This document shows positions 8,612 through 17,118 of a stretch of DNA of 64,000 nt, in pieces. The position numbers and the translations under genes are program-made. The notes beneath the pieces were generated by a model. It searched no databases, was not told the DNA's origin, and saw nothing but the letters and a program-made list of their open reading frames with translations. This stretch comes from Firm-13 sp037143795. Lineage in GTDB: Bacteria > Bacillota > Clostridia > Saccharofermentanales > Saccharofermentanaceae. The DNA is taken from NCBI GenBank assembly GCA_037143795.1, contig JBAWXZ010000005.1, forward strand, positions 131,758 through 195,757, read 5' to 3'. The number at the start of each line of letters is the position of its first letter. The stretch's first letter is position 1.

Positions 8612-9745
8612 ATGACAGCAGCCGTTGCCTATGTGGAAATCAATGCATTTGCATTTGTAATATTGATTTTGATATATTCCAATATTCGTCACCTCCAGGA
8701 AAAATATCTGCTTAAGCAGAGGATCTTTCTGGGTCTGATCGTATCCGTAGCATTTGAACTTGTTTTGGATACACTCGTCTGGGTACTGGATGGGAAGTCC
8801 GGTATAATAGTAAGAAATATTAACTTGACGGCTACAGCGATCGGCTGTATATGCAGCGCAATCCCTTTTATTCTATCCTGCCTTTATTTTGTTTTGCAGA
8901 TACAGACGAACGGCAAAATTAAAAGGAATATGGTAATTGCGCTTCTTATTCCGGCCGCGTTAAACGCTGTTTTATCAATATTGAGTGTATTTAACGGATA
9001 CTATTTTTACTTTGACAAGGCTAATCTATATCACAGGGGAGACATGTTTATTGTTATGCCTGCCATTTGGGTAGTGTATTTATTGTTTGCAGTCATCCTT
9101 CTGGTGAAGAATCGAAAAACGATACAAAAAAGATATTTTTTCCCGCTCATTGGATTTCTGGTTCCTCCCGTCGTAACAGGTATTTTGCAGTTTTCCATTT
9201 ATGGGCTTTCGATTATATGGGCCAGTTTTGCAATATCCATGCAAATTGTCTTTATGAGCATTCAAAACAACCAGTTGTATACAGATTACCTGACGGGTCT
9301 ATTTAATCGGCGGCAGTTGGATTTCTATTTGGATGAACGCGTGAAAAACAAAAAAAATGATAAAATGATGGCAGGTATCATGGTTGATCTGGATGCTTTT
9401 AAAAATATCAATGATAAATTCGGACATGTGGTGGGTGACTCGGCACTTATCGATGCCGCCCAAATCCTCCGCACAAGTTTCTGGAAAATGGATTTAATCT
9501 GCCGTTACGGCGGAGATGAATTCGTGATTATCATTGAAAGGGACAGCCGGAAGGAAATTATTGATAATGTGAATTTGCTGATTCGAAATGCGGGAAGGTT
9601 CAACCAAAAAGATAAGAGTCCCTATACAATCAGTTTCAGTATCGGGTATGATGTTTTTGACTATCAGGCCGAATCATCTTCCCAGCAATTCATTAACCGT
9701 ATTGATTCGTTGATGTATGCCAATAAAAAACGGTCGAAATCCTGA
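8612..9745 (+). CDS. membrane-bound GGDEF diguanylate cyclase
   Basis: Residues about 5-225 form six or seven hydrophobic helices (for example AFVILILIYSN, LLFAVILLVKN), giving a membrane sensory module of unknown ligand. The C-terminal GGDEF domain starts at DYLTGLFNRRQLD and has an intact RYGGDEFVII active loop, so c-di-GMP synthesis is expected. The position of the RxxD inhibitory site holds WKMD instead, so product inhibition through that site is unlikely, unlike in the PAS-GGDEF protein at 1776-2666. A GAGGAAG SD precedes the ATG. The gene is flanked by unrelated genes and appears to stand alone. Confidence 0.9.
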   Translation: MTAAVAYVEINAFAFVILILIYSNIRHLQEKYLLKQRIFLGLIVSVAFELVLDTLVWVLDGKSGIIVRNINLTATAIGCICSAIPFILSCLYFVLQIQTNGKIKRNMVIALLIPAALNAVLSILSVFNGYYFYFDKANLYHRGDMFIVMPAIWVVYLLFAVILLVKNRKTIQKRYFFPLIGFLVPPVVTGILQFSIYGLSIIWASFAISMQIVFMSIQNNQLYTDYLTGLFNRRQLDFYLDERVKNKKNDKMMAGIMVDLDAFKNINDKFGHVVGDSALIDAAQILRTSFWKMDLICRYGGDEFVIIIERDSRKEIIDNVNLLIRNAGRFNQKDKSPYTISFSIGYDVFDYQAESSSQQFINRIDSLMYANKKRSKS

Positions 9746-9796
9746 AACCACCTTACCGGGAACTTGCGCTGATCATAGGAAATAGGAGGACTGCAT

Positions 9797-10414
9797 ATGA
9801 ATTTTGATGAGAAAGCACAAAACTGGGACACGGAAGAAAGAATGAAGAGAGCCCAGATGATTGCTAAGGAAATTGAGAAAACAATCGCAGGGGAGACATA
9901 CCATAAGGCACTCGAATTTGGCTGCGGAACAGGACTTGTCAGTTTTAACCTTCTTCTTGTAGTCAGGGAAATTACTCTCGTCGATAGTTCGGAAGAAATG
10001 ATTCATGTAGTGAAGAACAAAATTAAGAACTGTGCCATTCACAATATGTCGGCTTTGGAGATGGATATAGTGAAGGGTGATCAACTTCCTGCGCAGTATG
10101 ATCTGATTTATTCATCCATGGCGCTGCACCATATTGCGGACACGAAAAAACTGCTTGGCAAACTCTATAAGCATATGGAAAAAGGCGGTCGGATATGTAT
10201 TGTTGATTTGACCGAGGAAGACGGAAGTTTCCATAAGGAAGACAAGGAATTTGATGGTCATAACGGCTTTAATATCAAGGATTTGGAAGAGTTGTTTAAA
10301 AAAACCGGATTTGTAGAAATAGAATCAAACGTATTTTATTCAGGGGTTAAAGAAGCAGCAGGCGGCGACGTACCATACTCGCTATTCCTGATGACAGCAA
10401 AAAAGAAAGGCTAG
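9797..10414 (+). CDS. class I SAM-dependent methyltransferase
   Basis: This 205-residue soluble protein has the methyltransferase SAM-binding motif I ALEFGCGTGLVSF, an acidic LVDSSEEM strand II end, and a DLIYSSMALHHI motif typical of the Methyltransf_11/12 families. The substrate is unknown. AGGAGG lies before the ATG. It is the first of four genes reading the same way (methyltransferase, GNAT, PhzF-like, UvsE) with short gaps, probably an operon, though the four functions are not obviously linked. Confidence 0.88.
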   Translation: MNFDEKAQNWDTEERMKRAQMIAKEIEKTIAGETYHKALEFGCGTGLVSFNLLLVVREITLVDSSEEMIHVVKNKIKNCAIHNMSALEMDIVKGDQLPAQYDLIYSSMALHHIADTKKLLGKLYKHMEKGGRICIVDLTEEDGSFHKEDKEFDGHNGFNIKDLEELFKKTGFVEIESNVFYSGVKEAAGGDVPYSLFLMTAKKKG

Positions 10415-10423
10415 GATAAAATT

Positions 10424-10855
10424 ATGGAAATCAGAAAAATGACTATTGCGGATTATGAGCCGGTATATCGTCTTTGGACAAACACCGACGGGATGGGACT
10501 CAGGAGCATTGATGACTCCAGGGAAGGCATCGAGAAATTCCTGAACAAAAATCCCAATACGAATTTTGTTGCTGAGAACGAAGGGGAAGTCATTGGAGTA
10601 ATATTGAGCGGAAATGACGGACGCAGAGGATTTATATACCACACAGCCGTTAGTACGTCACACCGTGGACAGAAGATCGGAAGGGCCCTGCTGAACAACG
10701 TTTACGCTGCGATGAAGGCAGAGGGCATCAATAAGATGGGTCTGCTGATTTACACAAACAATGACAACGGCAATGCTTTCTGGCAGGCCCAGGACTGGGT
10801 GAAACGCAGCGATTTGTATTACTATGATAAAAACTTGAATGAAGAGAACCTCTAA
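10424..10855 (+). CDS. GNAT family N-acetyltransferase
   Basis: The 143-residue product has the GNAT acetyl-CoA loop (STSHRGQKIGRALLNNV, close to the R/Q-x-x-G-x-G/A consensus), preceded by the beta strand IYHTAV. It should transfer an acetyl group to an amine of unknown identity. The gene lies nine bases after the methyltransferase stop and has a weak SD (AGGATAA), which suggests coupling to its neighbour. Family is clear, substrate is not. Confidence 0.87.
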   Translation: MEIRKMTIADYEPVYRLWTNTDGMGLRSIDDSREGIEKFLNKNPNTNFVAENEGEVIGVILSGNDGRRGFIYHTAVSTSHRGQKIGRALLNNVYAAMKAEGINKMGLLIYTNNDNGNAFWQAQDWVKRSDLYYYDKNLNEENL

Positions 10856-10866
10856 GGGGGACAGCT

Positions 10867-11643
10867 ATGAAGTACTATGTGGCTGATGTATTTACGGATA
10901 CGGTTTTCAAAGGTAATCCGGCCGGCATCTGTATTTTGGATGACTGGCCTGATGATTCGGTGCTTCAGAAAGTCGCATTCGAGAATAATCTGTCAGAGAC
11001 GGCTTTCCTTCTGGAACAGGACGGTTATTATGACCTGCGGTGGTTTACTCCGGAGGTGGAAATAGATCTTTGCGGTCATGCGACGCTTGGCAGTGCATTT
11101 GTACTGATGAATTATATCGAGCCCAACTTAATGACAGTCTCTTTCCATACGCAGAGCGGTGTTCTCACGGTTCGCCGGGATGGGGATGAATTTATAATGG
11201 ATTTTCCGAGCCGGAGACCAGTTCCCTGTGCGGTTCCGTCCGGCCTTGAGAAGGCGCTTGGCATCCATATCCTGGAGACGCATGCTTCCCGTGACCTTCT
11301 GGTCCTGGTCGAAAATGAGCAGAAATTAAGGGAGATGAAGCCGGATTTTCATCTCCTGAAACAAATCACAGAATACATGGGCTTTATTGTCACAGCCAAA
11401 GGAGAAGACTGTGATTTTGTATCGCGCTTCTTTGTGCCCGGTGCCGGGATCAATGAGGACCCTGTTACCGGTTCATCCCACTGCACACTGATTCCGTTCT
11501 GGAGCGAAATTCTAGGTAAAAAAGAGATGCTCGCCAGGCAATTGTCACTTCGCGGCGGAAGGATTTCCTGCAGGGAATGCGGGGAACGAGTGGAAATCAG
11601 CGGCGAGGCGGTGCTGTATATGCGCGGCGAGATACTGATTTGA
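10867..11643 (+). CDS. PhzF family isomerase/epimerase-like protein
   Basis: The 258-residue protein has the PhzF pattern: N-terminal VADVFTDTVFKGNPAGI, the catalytic Glu in NNLSETAFL, WFTPEVEIDLCGHATLG and the mirror-repeat segment GINEDPVTGSSHC. Members include PhzF of phenazine synthesis and many uncharacterised isomerases; no phenazine genes are nearby, so only the fold and isomerase chemistry are inferred. GGGGGA precedes the ATG. Its stop overlaps the TTG start of uvsE by four bases, indicating translational coupling. Confidence 0.9.
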   Translation: MKYYVADVFTDTVFKGNPAGICILDDWPDDSVLQKVAFENNLSETAFLLEQDGYYDLRWFTPEVEIDLCGHATLGSAFVLMNYIEPNLMTVSFHTQSGVLTVRRDGDEFIMDFPSRRPVPCAVPSGLEKALGIHILETHASRDLLVLVENEQKLREMKPDFHLLKQITEYMGFIVTAKGEDCDFVSRFFVPGAGINEDPVTGSSHCTLIPFWSEILGKKEMLARQLSLRGGRISCRECGERVEISGEAVLYMRGEILI

Positions 11644-12896
11644 GTATCGGATATGCATGTCTGTCCGTCGGTGTACCAAACACGGATTTCAGAACCTGCG
11701 TTATGAAAAATGCCGGGGAAGAACGCCTGATGGAGGTCACTGCACAGAATCTTGCAGCCCTCGAAAACCTGATAGATTATAATTCCCAAAATGATATACG
11801 GCTCTTCCGGATCAGTTCCGATATAATCCCTTTTGGATCAAGCCCTGTAAATTCGCTTGCTTGGTGGGATCTTTTCGCGCCTTCCTTATCACGGATCGGA
11901 GACAAAATCCGTGCCGCCGGCATGCGGGTCTCCATGCATCCGGGACAATACACTGTCCTCAATTCGCCGACGGACGATGTTGTGGAACGTGCAGTTGCTG
12001 ATCTTGCCTATCACGCACGGTTTCTTGATTCCCTGTGTACGGGGCCTGAAAATAAAATCATACTCCATATCGGCGGCGTCTATGGTGATAAGGATGAAGC
12101 AATACGGCGTTTTACGGACAGGTACGAATGCCTCGAGGATGCCGTCAAGAGACGTCTGGTGCTCGAAAATGACGAAAAATCATACAACATATGCGATGTG
12201 CTGAAAATTGCCCGAATGGTCGGCGCCCCCGCGGTTTTTGACAACCTGCACCATGCGATTCATCCCTGCATGGAAGCTGGCTGTGAAGGAGATTGGATCG
12301 AATCATGCAAATCGACATGGAAACCGATTGATGGACGTCAGAAGATACATTATTCACAGCAGGAAAAAGGTAAGCGGACCGGTGCCCATTGCAGCAGTAT
12401 CAGGATTGACGAGTTCCTCTCCTTCTATAAAAGCGTGCACGGGGAGAACCTCGACATTATGCTGGAGGTAAAGGACAAGAATCTTTCTGCGGTCAAATGC
12501 ATCAACTGCACAACCCTTTCTCCGCGCCTGAACCGGCTGGAACTGGATTGGAGCCGATATAAATATCTGGTCCTTGAGCATGCCCCGGCGATATACCTGC
12601 AGATCCGGGAGCTTCTGAAAGACAGAAACGCCTATCCGGCCGTGGAGTTCTATCAACTCATTGAATCTGCCGCGCTGGAAGAAACCGTTTCTGGCAATGC
12701 CGAAAATGCAGCGCTGCATGTATGGGGTTATTTTAAGAAAATTGCAGCACAAAATGAGCAGGAGCAGTTTTTTCGCCGTCTGGATTTGTACAGGCAGGGA
12801 CTAAAAGGCTCAGACAACTATAAAAATTACCTGCTTCGCCTCGCTCAAAAATATGATCAGAAGTATCTTCTGGAGTCACTTTATTTCTATATTTAA
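11640..12896 (+). CDS. uvsE: UV damage DNA endonuclease UvsE/UvdE
   Basis: Starting at TTG 11640 the protein begins with SIGYACLSVGVPNTDFRTC, the characteristic N-terminus of UvsE; upstream in-frame codons lie inside the PhzF-like gene and do not match the family. The 418-residue TIM-barrel enzyme nicks DNA 5' of UV photoproducts. Metal-ligand segments include VSMHPGQYTVLNSP, IILHIGGVYGDK, LVLENDEKSY and VFDNLHHA, followed by MLEVKDK. The C-terminal 100 residues are a helical extension present in many Firmicutes homologues. It is coupled to the preceding gene (TTGA overlap) and its stop overlaps the convergent flavin reductase stop. Confidence 0.93.
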   Translation: MSIGYACLSVGVPNTDFRTCVMKNAGEERLMEVTAQNLAALENLIDYNSQNDIRLFRISSDIIPFGSSPVNSLAWWDLFAPSLSRIGDKIRAAGMRVSMHPGQYTVLNSPTDDVVERAVADLAYHARFLDSLCTGPENKIILHIGGVYGDKDEAIRRFTDRYECLEDAVKRRLVLENDEKSYNICDVLKIARMVGAPAVFDNLHHAIHPCMEAGCEGDWIESCKSTWKPIDGRQKIHYSQQEKGKRTGAHCSSIRIDEFLSFYKSVHGENLDIMLEVKDKNLSAVKCINCTTLSPRLNRLELDWSRYKYLVLEHAPAIYLQIRELLKDRNAYPAVEFYQLIESAALEETVSGNAENAALHVWGYFKKIAAQNEQEQFFRRLDLYRQGLKGSDNYKNYLLRLAQKYDQKYLLESLYFYI

Positions 12897-13528
12897 ACGG
12901 ACCGGAGAACACCGACAGCCGATGTGCTGCCCAATCCTGTGTGAGGATCTTTGGGGGAGTGCACATTGAACATAAATGCATTCGTACTGCAGATGTTTTC
13001 CGTAGTGTTGTGACCCTCTTCGACAGCGGCGTGACGGACGCGTCCGATAACCATACTTGTCTGACCTTTGCCGGAAAGATCATTAACAGATTCGAGCGTG
13101 CATTCCATGCAGAGGAAAGCTTCCTTCACACGCGGCGACAGAATCGTAGTACAGGGTTCTGCAGTCAGGCCGCCGGATGCAATCTCATCTTCGTCTTCCT
13201 CGTTGCTTGCTATTGTCTTGATACAGGCGTCATAATATTCCGGACGAATGAAGTTCAGGCAGAATTCTTTCTCCCGCAGAATGTTCTGGTATGTATGTGT
13301 TTTTTGCATGAGTCCCTGCATTACAGCAAAGAATCCTCCTCCGTCACCGGCAAAAGAGCTCCAGGCGTGAAAACAAGCGTTTGGTTTTCCGTTCTCTTTT
13401 CTGGTGGTGATCAGGAACATCGGTGAAGGAACACCGCATGTGAATTCCATGTAGGAAAAAACATTATACTGACCAGCCCAGTCTTCAACAAAAGATTCAG
13501 GCCTGTTTTCCGTTAACTCAAGTTTCAT
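12893..13528 (-). CDS. flavin reductase family (FMN-binding split-barrel) protein
   Basis: The start at 13528 is chosen because AAGGAG lies seven bases before this ATG; an upstream in-frame ATG at 13576 lacks one. The 211-residue product resembles the DIM6/NTAB flavin reductase family: a TCGVPSPMFLITTRKENGKPN strand, ACFHAWSSFAGD, ENILREKEFCLNF-like segment and a C-terminal core with GRVRHAAV. Such proteins bind FMN and act as reductases or flavodoxin-like oxidoreductases. The gene is convergent with uvsE (4-base overlap of stops) and divergent from the DUF6530-like gene across a strong inverted repeat. Confidence 0.85.
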   Translation of the reverse strand: MKLELTENRPESFVEDWAGQYNVFSYMEFTCGVPSPMFLITTRKENGKPNACFHAWSSFAGDGGGFFAVMQGLMQKTHTYQNILREKEFCLNFIRPEYYDACIKTIASNEEDEDEIASGGLTAEPCTTILSPRVKEAFLCMECTLESVNDLSGKGQTSMVIGRVRHAAVEEGHNTTENICSTNAFMFNVHSPKDPHTGLGSTSAVGVLRSV

Positions 13529-13656
13529 AAGGGGACTCCTTTCGTAACAGCGAGCGGACATATATACGGATGACATTGTATATCGTTATCATATCAAAGT
13601 TATCCGGTCATAACAACTTCACTGGCTTGACGAATATCTGCGTTTGGTAGTATTAT

Positions 13657-13685
13657 GAATTAGTAAATTACTAATTTACTAATTC
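13657..13685. promoter_or_regulatory. 13-bp inverted repeat, likely operator
   Basis: GAATTAGTAAATT and AATTTACTAATTC form a perfect inverted repeat around the spacer ACT. It lies midway between the divergent flavin reductase and DUF6530-like genes. Size and symmetry fit a TetR-, MarR- or HxlR-type regulator site; the regulator itself is not adjacent. Confidence 0.6.
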
Positions 13686-13776
13686 AGTTAAACAATTGTC
13701 GTCTGCAGTCGATGCGCCGCAAAGTAAAAATTGTTGCAAACCCCAGACAACAGGCAAAAATGAAACGGAGAAAATT

Positions 13777-14256
13777 ATGAAAATTCCAACAACATTAAAG
13801 CACAAACCGGTGATCGTATCTGAAAACTATGGCAATGTCGACGGACGTACGGCATATAATACGGACGCAAAAGGACTGTCCCTTGGACTGGCGCAGTGGA
13901 ATGACCGGGGGCATGTGGATATATCCGCCAAGGTCTGGCGCTATACAGGAGAGAAATGGTCGCGCCAGTCGGAGGAACTGCCCCTTCACCGTGTTCTAGA
14001 CCTTGCGATCCTTGTATGCCGTGCCAGGCAATATTTTGCGGAAAACTACCGCCTGCCGAAGCTTTATGATCCCGAGAATCCGGCGATTGACCGTATCGGC
14101 CTGCAGGGCGACGCGATGACGGTCGCCGTCTGTACGGATAACCCGATGATTGATGAGGACATCCGGCTATTCGCAAATGCACTTGGCAAAGATGACGAGC
14201 TCATCAGTGAGCGTCTTTCGACTCTGTCACGCATTCTCAAGGAACTGGGGTATTGA
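13777..14256 (+). CDS. DUF6530-like conserved hypothetical protein
   Basis: GGAG lies seven bases before ATG 13777, which sets the start although the frame is open further up. The 159-residue soluble protein starts MKIPTTLKHKPVIVSENY and contains the conserved-looking blocks SLGLAQWNDRG, VWRYTGEKWSRQSEELPLHR and VLDLAILVC. I recall this as the DUF6530 family of Firmicutes, without known function; that name is from memory. It is followed within five bases by a GIY-YIG-like gene, so the two are coupled and may act together. Control by the 13657-13685 inverted repeat is plausible. Confidence 0.82.
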   Translation: MKIPTTLKHKPVIVSENYGNVDGRTAYNTDAKGLSLGLAQWNDRGHVDISAKVWRYTGEKWSRQSEELPLHRVLDLAILVCRARQYFAENYRLPKLYDPENPAIDRIGLQGDAMTVAVCTDNPMIDEDIRLFANALGKDDELISERLSTLSRILKELGY

Positions 14257-14260
14257 TTTG

Positions 14261-14605
14261 ATGGATAAGCAAAGTAAAAAAGATATGGGTGCAGCCTATA
14301 AAGAAAAGAAAAAAACCGGCGGCATATATGCTATCCGTAATTCCGTGACAGGCAAGGCGCTTATCGGCGCTGCACCGGACATGGAGGGATTCAGGAATCG
14401 GTTCTCCTTTTCACAGGCGACAGGCTCATGTGTTCAGCCCAGGCTGGAAGCAGACTGGAAAAAATTCGGCGGACAGGCCTTTGTATTGGAGATCAAGGAG
14501 ACCATCGAAAAGAAAAAGGATCAGACAGACCGCGAGTTTGCGGATGATTTAGCGACCTTGAAGGATCTCTGGCTGGAAAAATCAGATCCACTGTCATTTT
14601 ACTGA
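14261..14605 (+). CDS. GIY-YIG-like small protein
   Basis: ATG 14261 follows the previous stop by four bases; the frame is open upstream but overlaps the preceding gene. The 114-residue protein shows a GIY-YIG-like core: GGIYAIRNSVTGKALIGAA followed by RNRFSF and a KFGGQAFVLEIKE helix region. The second motif reads ALIGAA rather than YIG and the expected catalytic Arg/Glu order is uncertain, so nuclease activity is not assured. Homologues in Clostridia are annotated GIY-YIG nuclease family. Its coupling to the DUF6530-like gene suggests a shared unknown role. Confidence 0.78.
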   Translation: MDKQSKKDMGAAYKEKKKTGGIYAIRNSVTGKALIGAAPDMEGFRNRFSFSQATGSCVQPRLEADWKKFGGQAFVLEIKETIEKKKDQTDREFADDLATLKDLWLEKSDPLSFY

Positions 14606-14721
14606 CAGTAGGCATAATGTCTATGGTTAACTGTATCCAATAAATCTTGCAGCCACAGCTATAGATAAGTAAAACACAGCACGCGCGTTCAAGTTTCCTG
14701 TTCTCCAAAGCGATAATATGA

Positions 14722-15669
14722 ATGCAGGAGGTGAGGAATATCAGACAGTCAGATGTTGTCCGTGCAGTTTCGCGAATGCAGGACTATATTGAAGCCCATG
14801 TTTCCGAACCGATTACGCTGCATCAGCTGGCCGGGACGGCCGGATACTCGCAGTGGCATTGTGAACGGATTTTCAGGGAGCTGACCGGGAAATCACCATT
14901 CGAGTACATCAGGGCACTTCGACTTTCGAAAGCTGCTTTGATTCTGCGCGAAGGCCGGAGCAAAGTCATTGATGTTGCATTTGACTTTGTTTTCGATTCC
15001 CATGAAGGCTTCACGAAGGCGTTCTCAAGGCAGTTCGGCTTACCGCCGGGCAGGTACAGGCGGGAGACGCCTGCTATACCGCTGTTCATGCCGTATCGGG
15101 TATCCGTAACGCCGGCTTCCCCGGAAAAGGAGAGAAAAAGTATGAGTACTACTGCAAATACCGTGTTTGTTCAGGTTGTGGAACGCCCCGAGAGACAGAT
15201 AATGTTAAAAAGAGGCGTAAAGGCCACCGACTACTATACCTACTGTGAAGAAGCAGGGGATAAAGAAGGGTGTGAAGCCTCGGAAAAAATCTGGGGTGTT
15301 CTTTCCAGTGTGAAGGAAGCGCTTTATGAACCGATCGGCATGTGGCTTCCCCCGAAGATGATTCCGGAAGGCACCTCCCAATATGTACAGGGAGTCGAAC
15401 TTCCGCTTGACTATCACAAACCCCTGCCGGAAGGTTATGAGATGATTATTGCGCCTCCCTGCAAAATGATGGTCTTCCAGGGTCCGCCTTACAAGGACGA
15501 AGATTATGAAGATGCGATTTCCGACATCTGGGAACTTATGAAAACTTACGATCCGAAACTGTACGGATATGAATGGGCAGACGATGAAGCCCCGCGTTTT
15601 CAGCTCGCGCCGATGGGATACCGGGGATATATTGAAGCCCGCCCTGTTCGTCCGGTCAATCCCGTCTGA
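14722..15669 (+). CDS. AraC-type regulator with C-terminal GyrI-like ligand domain
   Basis: Residues about 10-110 carry the two AraC helix-turn-helix motifs (ITLHQLAGTAGYSQWHCERIF and VIDVAFDFVFDSHEGFTKAFSRQFG). Residues about 145-315 form a GyrI/SHS2-like effector domain, as in Rob- or BltR-type multidrug sensors. The annotated start is uncertain: a perfect AGGAGGTGAGG lies just downstream of ATG 14722, inside the coding frame, and no ATG, GTG or TTG follows at normal spacing (an ATC at 14740 does). The gene stands alone and ends at a terminator. Target genes are unknown. Confidence 0.9.
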   Translation: MQEVRNIRQSDVVRAVSRMQDYIEAHVSEPITLHQLAGTAGYSQWHCERIFRELTGKSPFEYIRALRLSKAALILREGRSKVIDVAFDFVFDSHEGFTKAFSRQFGLPPGRYRRETPAIPLFMPYRVSVTPASPEKERKSMSTTANTVFVQVVERPERQIMLKRGVKATDYYTYCEEAGDKEGCEASEKIWGVLSSVKEALYEPIGMWLPPKMIPEGTSQYVQGVELPLDYHKPLPEGYEMIIAPPCKMMVFQGPPYKDEDYEDAISDIWELMKTYDPKLYGYEWADDEAPRFQLAPMGYRGYIEARPVRPVNPV

Positions 15670-15715
15670 TGACAGGCATAAACAATCGATAGAATTTTGA
15701 AGAAAACTTAAAAAT

Positions 15716-15770
15716 GAGCCGTCTTCCGGGAAGTGAAGTGAAATTCATCCGGGGGACGCTTCTTTTTTTA
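15716..15770 (+). terminator. intrinsic terminator after the AraC/GyrI gene
   Basis: A 14-base stem with wobble pairs (GAGCCGTCTTCCGG with CCGGGGGACGCTTC) closes a 19-base loop and is followed by seven T. Confidence 0.82.
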
Positions 15771-15897
15771 GGAAATTTATGTGTATGAATGCCGGAAATG
15801 GTAGAATATTTTGTAAGTATTGCTTGGATTTTATAGCATAAGATTATATGATGAAAATACAGGCAGTGGTTTTTGTTATCGACAGTCGGAGGGAAAT

Positions 15898-16392
15898 ATG
15901 GCAGATAATCTTCGTCCTTTTATCCCGGGTGACTGGGAAGCTGTAAACAGAATTTATAAACAGGGAATTGATACCAACCTTGCGACATTCCAGACTTCAT
16001 GCCCGTCATATGAGGAGTGGGATGCTTCGCACCTTTCGTGCTGCAGGCTGGTATATGTATTGGACGGGCGTGTCGTAGGATGGGCTGCACTCTCACCGGT
16101 ATCAAGCCGCTGTGTATATAAAGGTGTTGCTGAGCTCAGTATTTACATTGATGAGACCGTCCGAGGCAATGGAATCGGCACGAAACTTCTAAGCCGCATC
16201 ATTGAAGAGTCGGAAACACACGGAATCTGGACACTGCAGTCCGGAATCATCCAGGATAATAAAGCAAGCATTCTGCTTCACAGGAAATGCGGCTTCAGGG
16301 AAGTCGGCTACCGTGAGAGAATTGCCCGAAATGCACACGGGGAGTGGAAAAATACCGTGCTGATGGAGCGCAGGAGCACAAATGATTTTTAA
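15898..16392 (+). CDS. PAT/ArsN1-like GNAT acetyltransferase
   Basis: ATG 15898 has GGAGG at good spacing, although the frame is open upstream. The 164-residue protein fits the phosphinothricin acetyltransferase/ArsN branch of GNATs: ATFQTSCPSYEEWD, a WAALSPVS strand, GVAELSIYIDETVRGNGIGTKLL as acetyl-CoA loop, and the family C-terminus GFREVGYRERIARNAHG followed by LMERRS. Known members acetylate phosphinothricin, methionine sulfone or arsinothricin, giving resistance. Substrate here is not proven. An arsenic-type island lies 2.5 kb downstream, but it is a separate transcription unit. Confidence 0.88.
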   Translation: MADNLRPFIPGDWEAVNRIYKQGIDTNLATFQTSCPSYEEWDASHLSCCRLVYVLDGRVVGWAALSPVSSRCVYKGVAELSIYIDETVRGNGIGTKLLSRIIEESETHGIWTLQSGIIQDNKASILLHRKCGFREVGYRERIARNAHGEWKNTVLMERRSTNDF

Positions 16393-16464
16393 GACCTGAT
16401 TCTGCACATGAAGGTCCGGTTTCCCGTCCTTTGGCTATATGGCCTGTACATGGGGGAAAATGAA

Positions 16465-17118
16465 ATGATTACGGCTGAGAACCTTTTGTCCTATGAAAAA
16501 CCCGCCCTTCCCCGGATAGCCGATACGCTCCGGCCGGAGGAAATCCGGCAGCTTATTGCCTGGCTCGATGAAAAAGACGATATACGATACCCGGCATTTA
16601 TGCTTCTCCAGTATAGATCGGAGCACTATCCCGATGTGTATCCATACTGGGACGTTTTCATCAGGAAGCTGCAAAGCGAAAACTCTTATCAGCGAAGTAT
16701 CGGACTGATGCTGATGGCCGGGAATGCCAGATGGGACACCAGGGGACTTTTTGAATTGTCCATTAATCTTTACCTGTCTTTCTGCGGCGATGAAAAGCCT
16801 GTGACAGTCAGGCAATGTATTCAGGGACTTGAAAAAGTGATCCCGTTTAAGAGAAGCCTCCTTACTGATATAACAGAAAAATTGATTCCATTTAACATCA
16901 TGGAATGTAAAGAAACACAGCGCAAAATTCTTCAGATGGACATCCTGCGTGTCCTTATTATGATCAACCTGATAGAAAAAAATGACAGGATAGACTCATA
17001 TATTGAGCACGCATTGAATGCCGGTATTCTGGATAAGAAAGCGAAAAAGGAAGTGGAAATGCTTCTCCGGCAACAGGCCCCGTCGGACAAAGCTACATCA
17101 GTTCAGCAAAATCCTTAA
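16465..17118 (+). CDS. hypothetical HEAT-like helical protein
   Basis: The start at 16465 is preferred because GGGGGA lies at normal distance; an in-frame ATG at 16450 contains that SD. The 217-residue protein is soluble and almost entirely alpha-helical, with repeated amphipathic helices (RIADTLRPEEIRQLIAWL, SYQRSIGLMLMAGNARWD, VRQCIQGLEKVIPF). It resembles SufBC-type or HEAT-repeat scaffold proteins without a catalytic motif. Its last 26 bases overlap the end of the convergent HAD gene. No function is proposed. Confidence 0.75.
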   Translation: MITAENLLSYEKPALPRIADTLRPEEIRQLIAWLDEKDDIRYPAFMLLQYRSEHYPDVYPYWDVFIRKLQSENSYQRSIGLMLMAGNARWDTRGLFELSINLYLSFCGDEKPVTVRQCIQGLEKVIPFKRSLLTDITEKLIPFNIMECKETQRKILQMDILRVLIMINLIEKNDRIDSYIEHALNAGILDKKAKKEVEMLLRQQAPSDKATSVQQNP

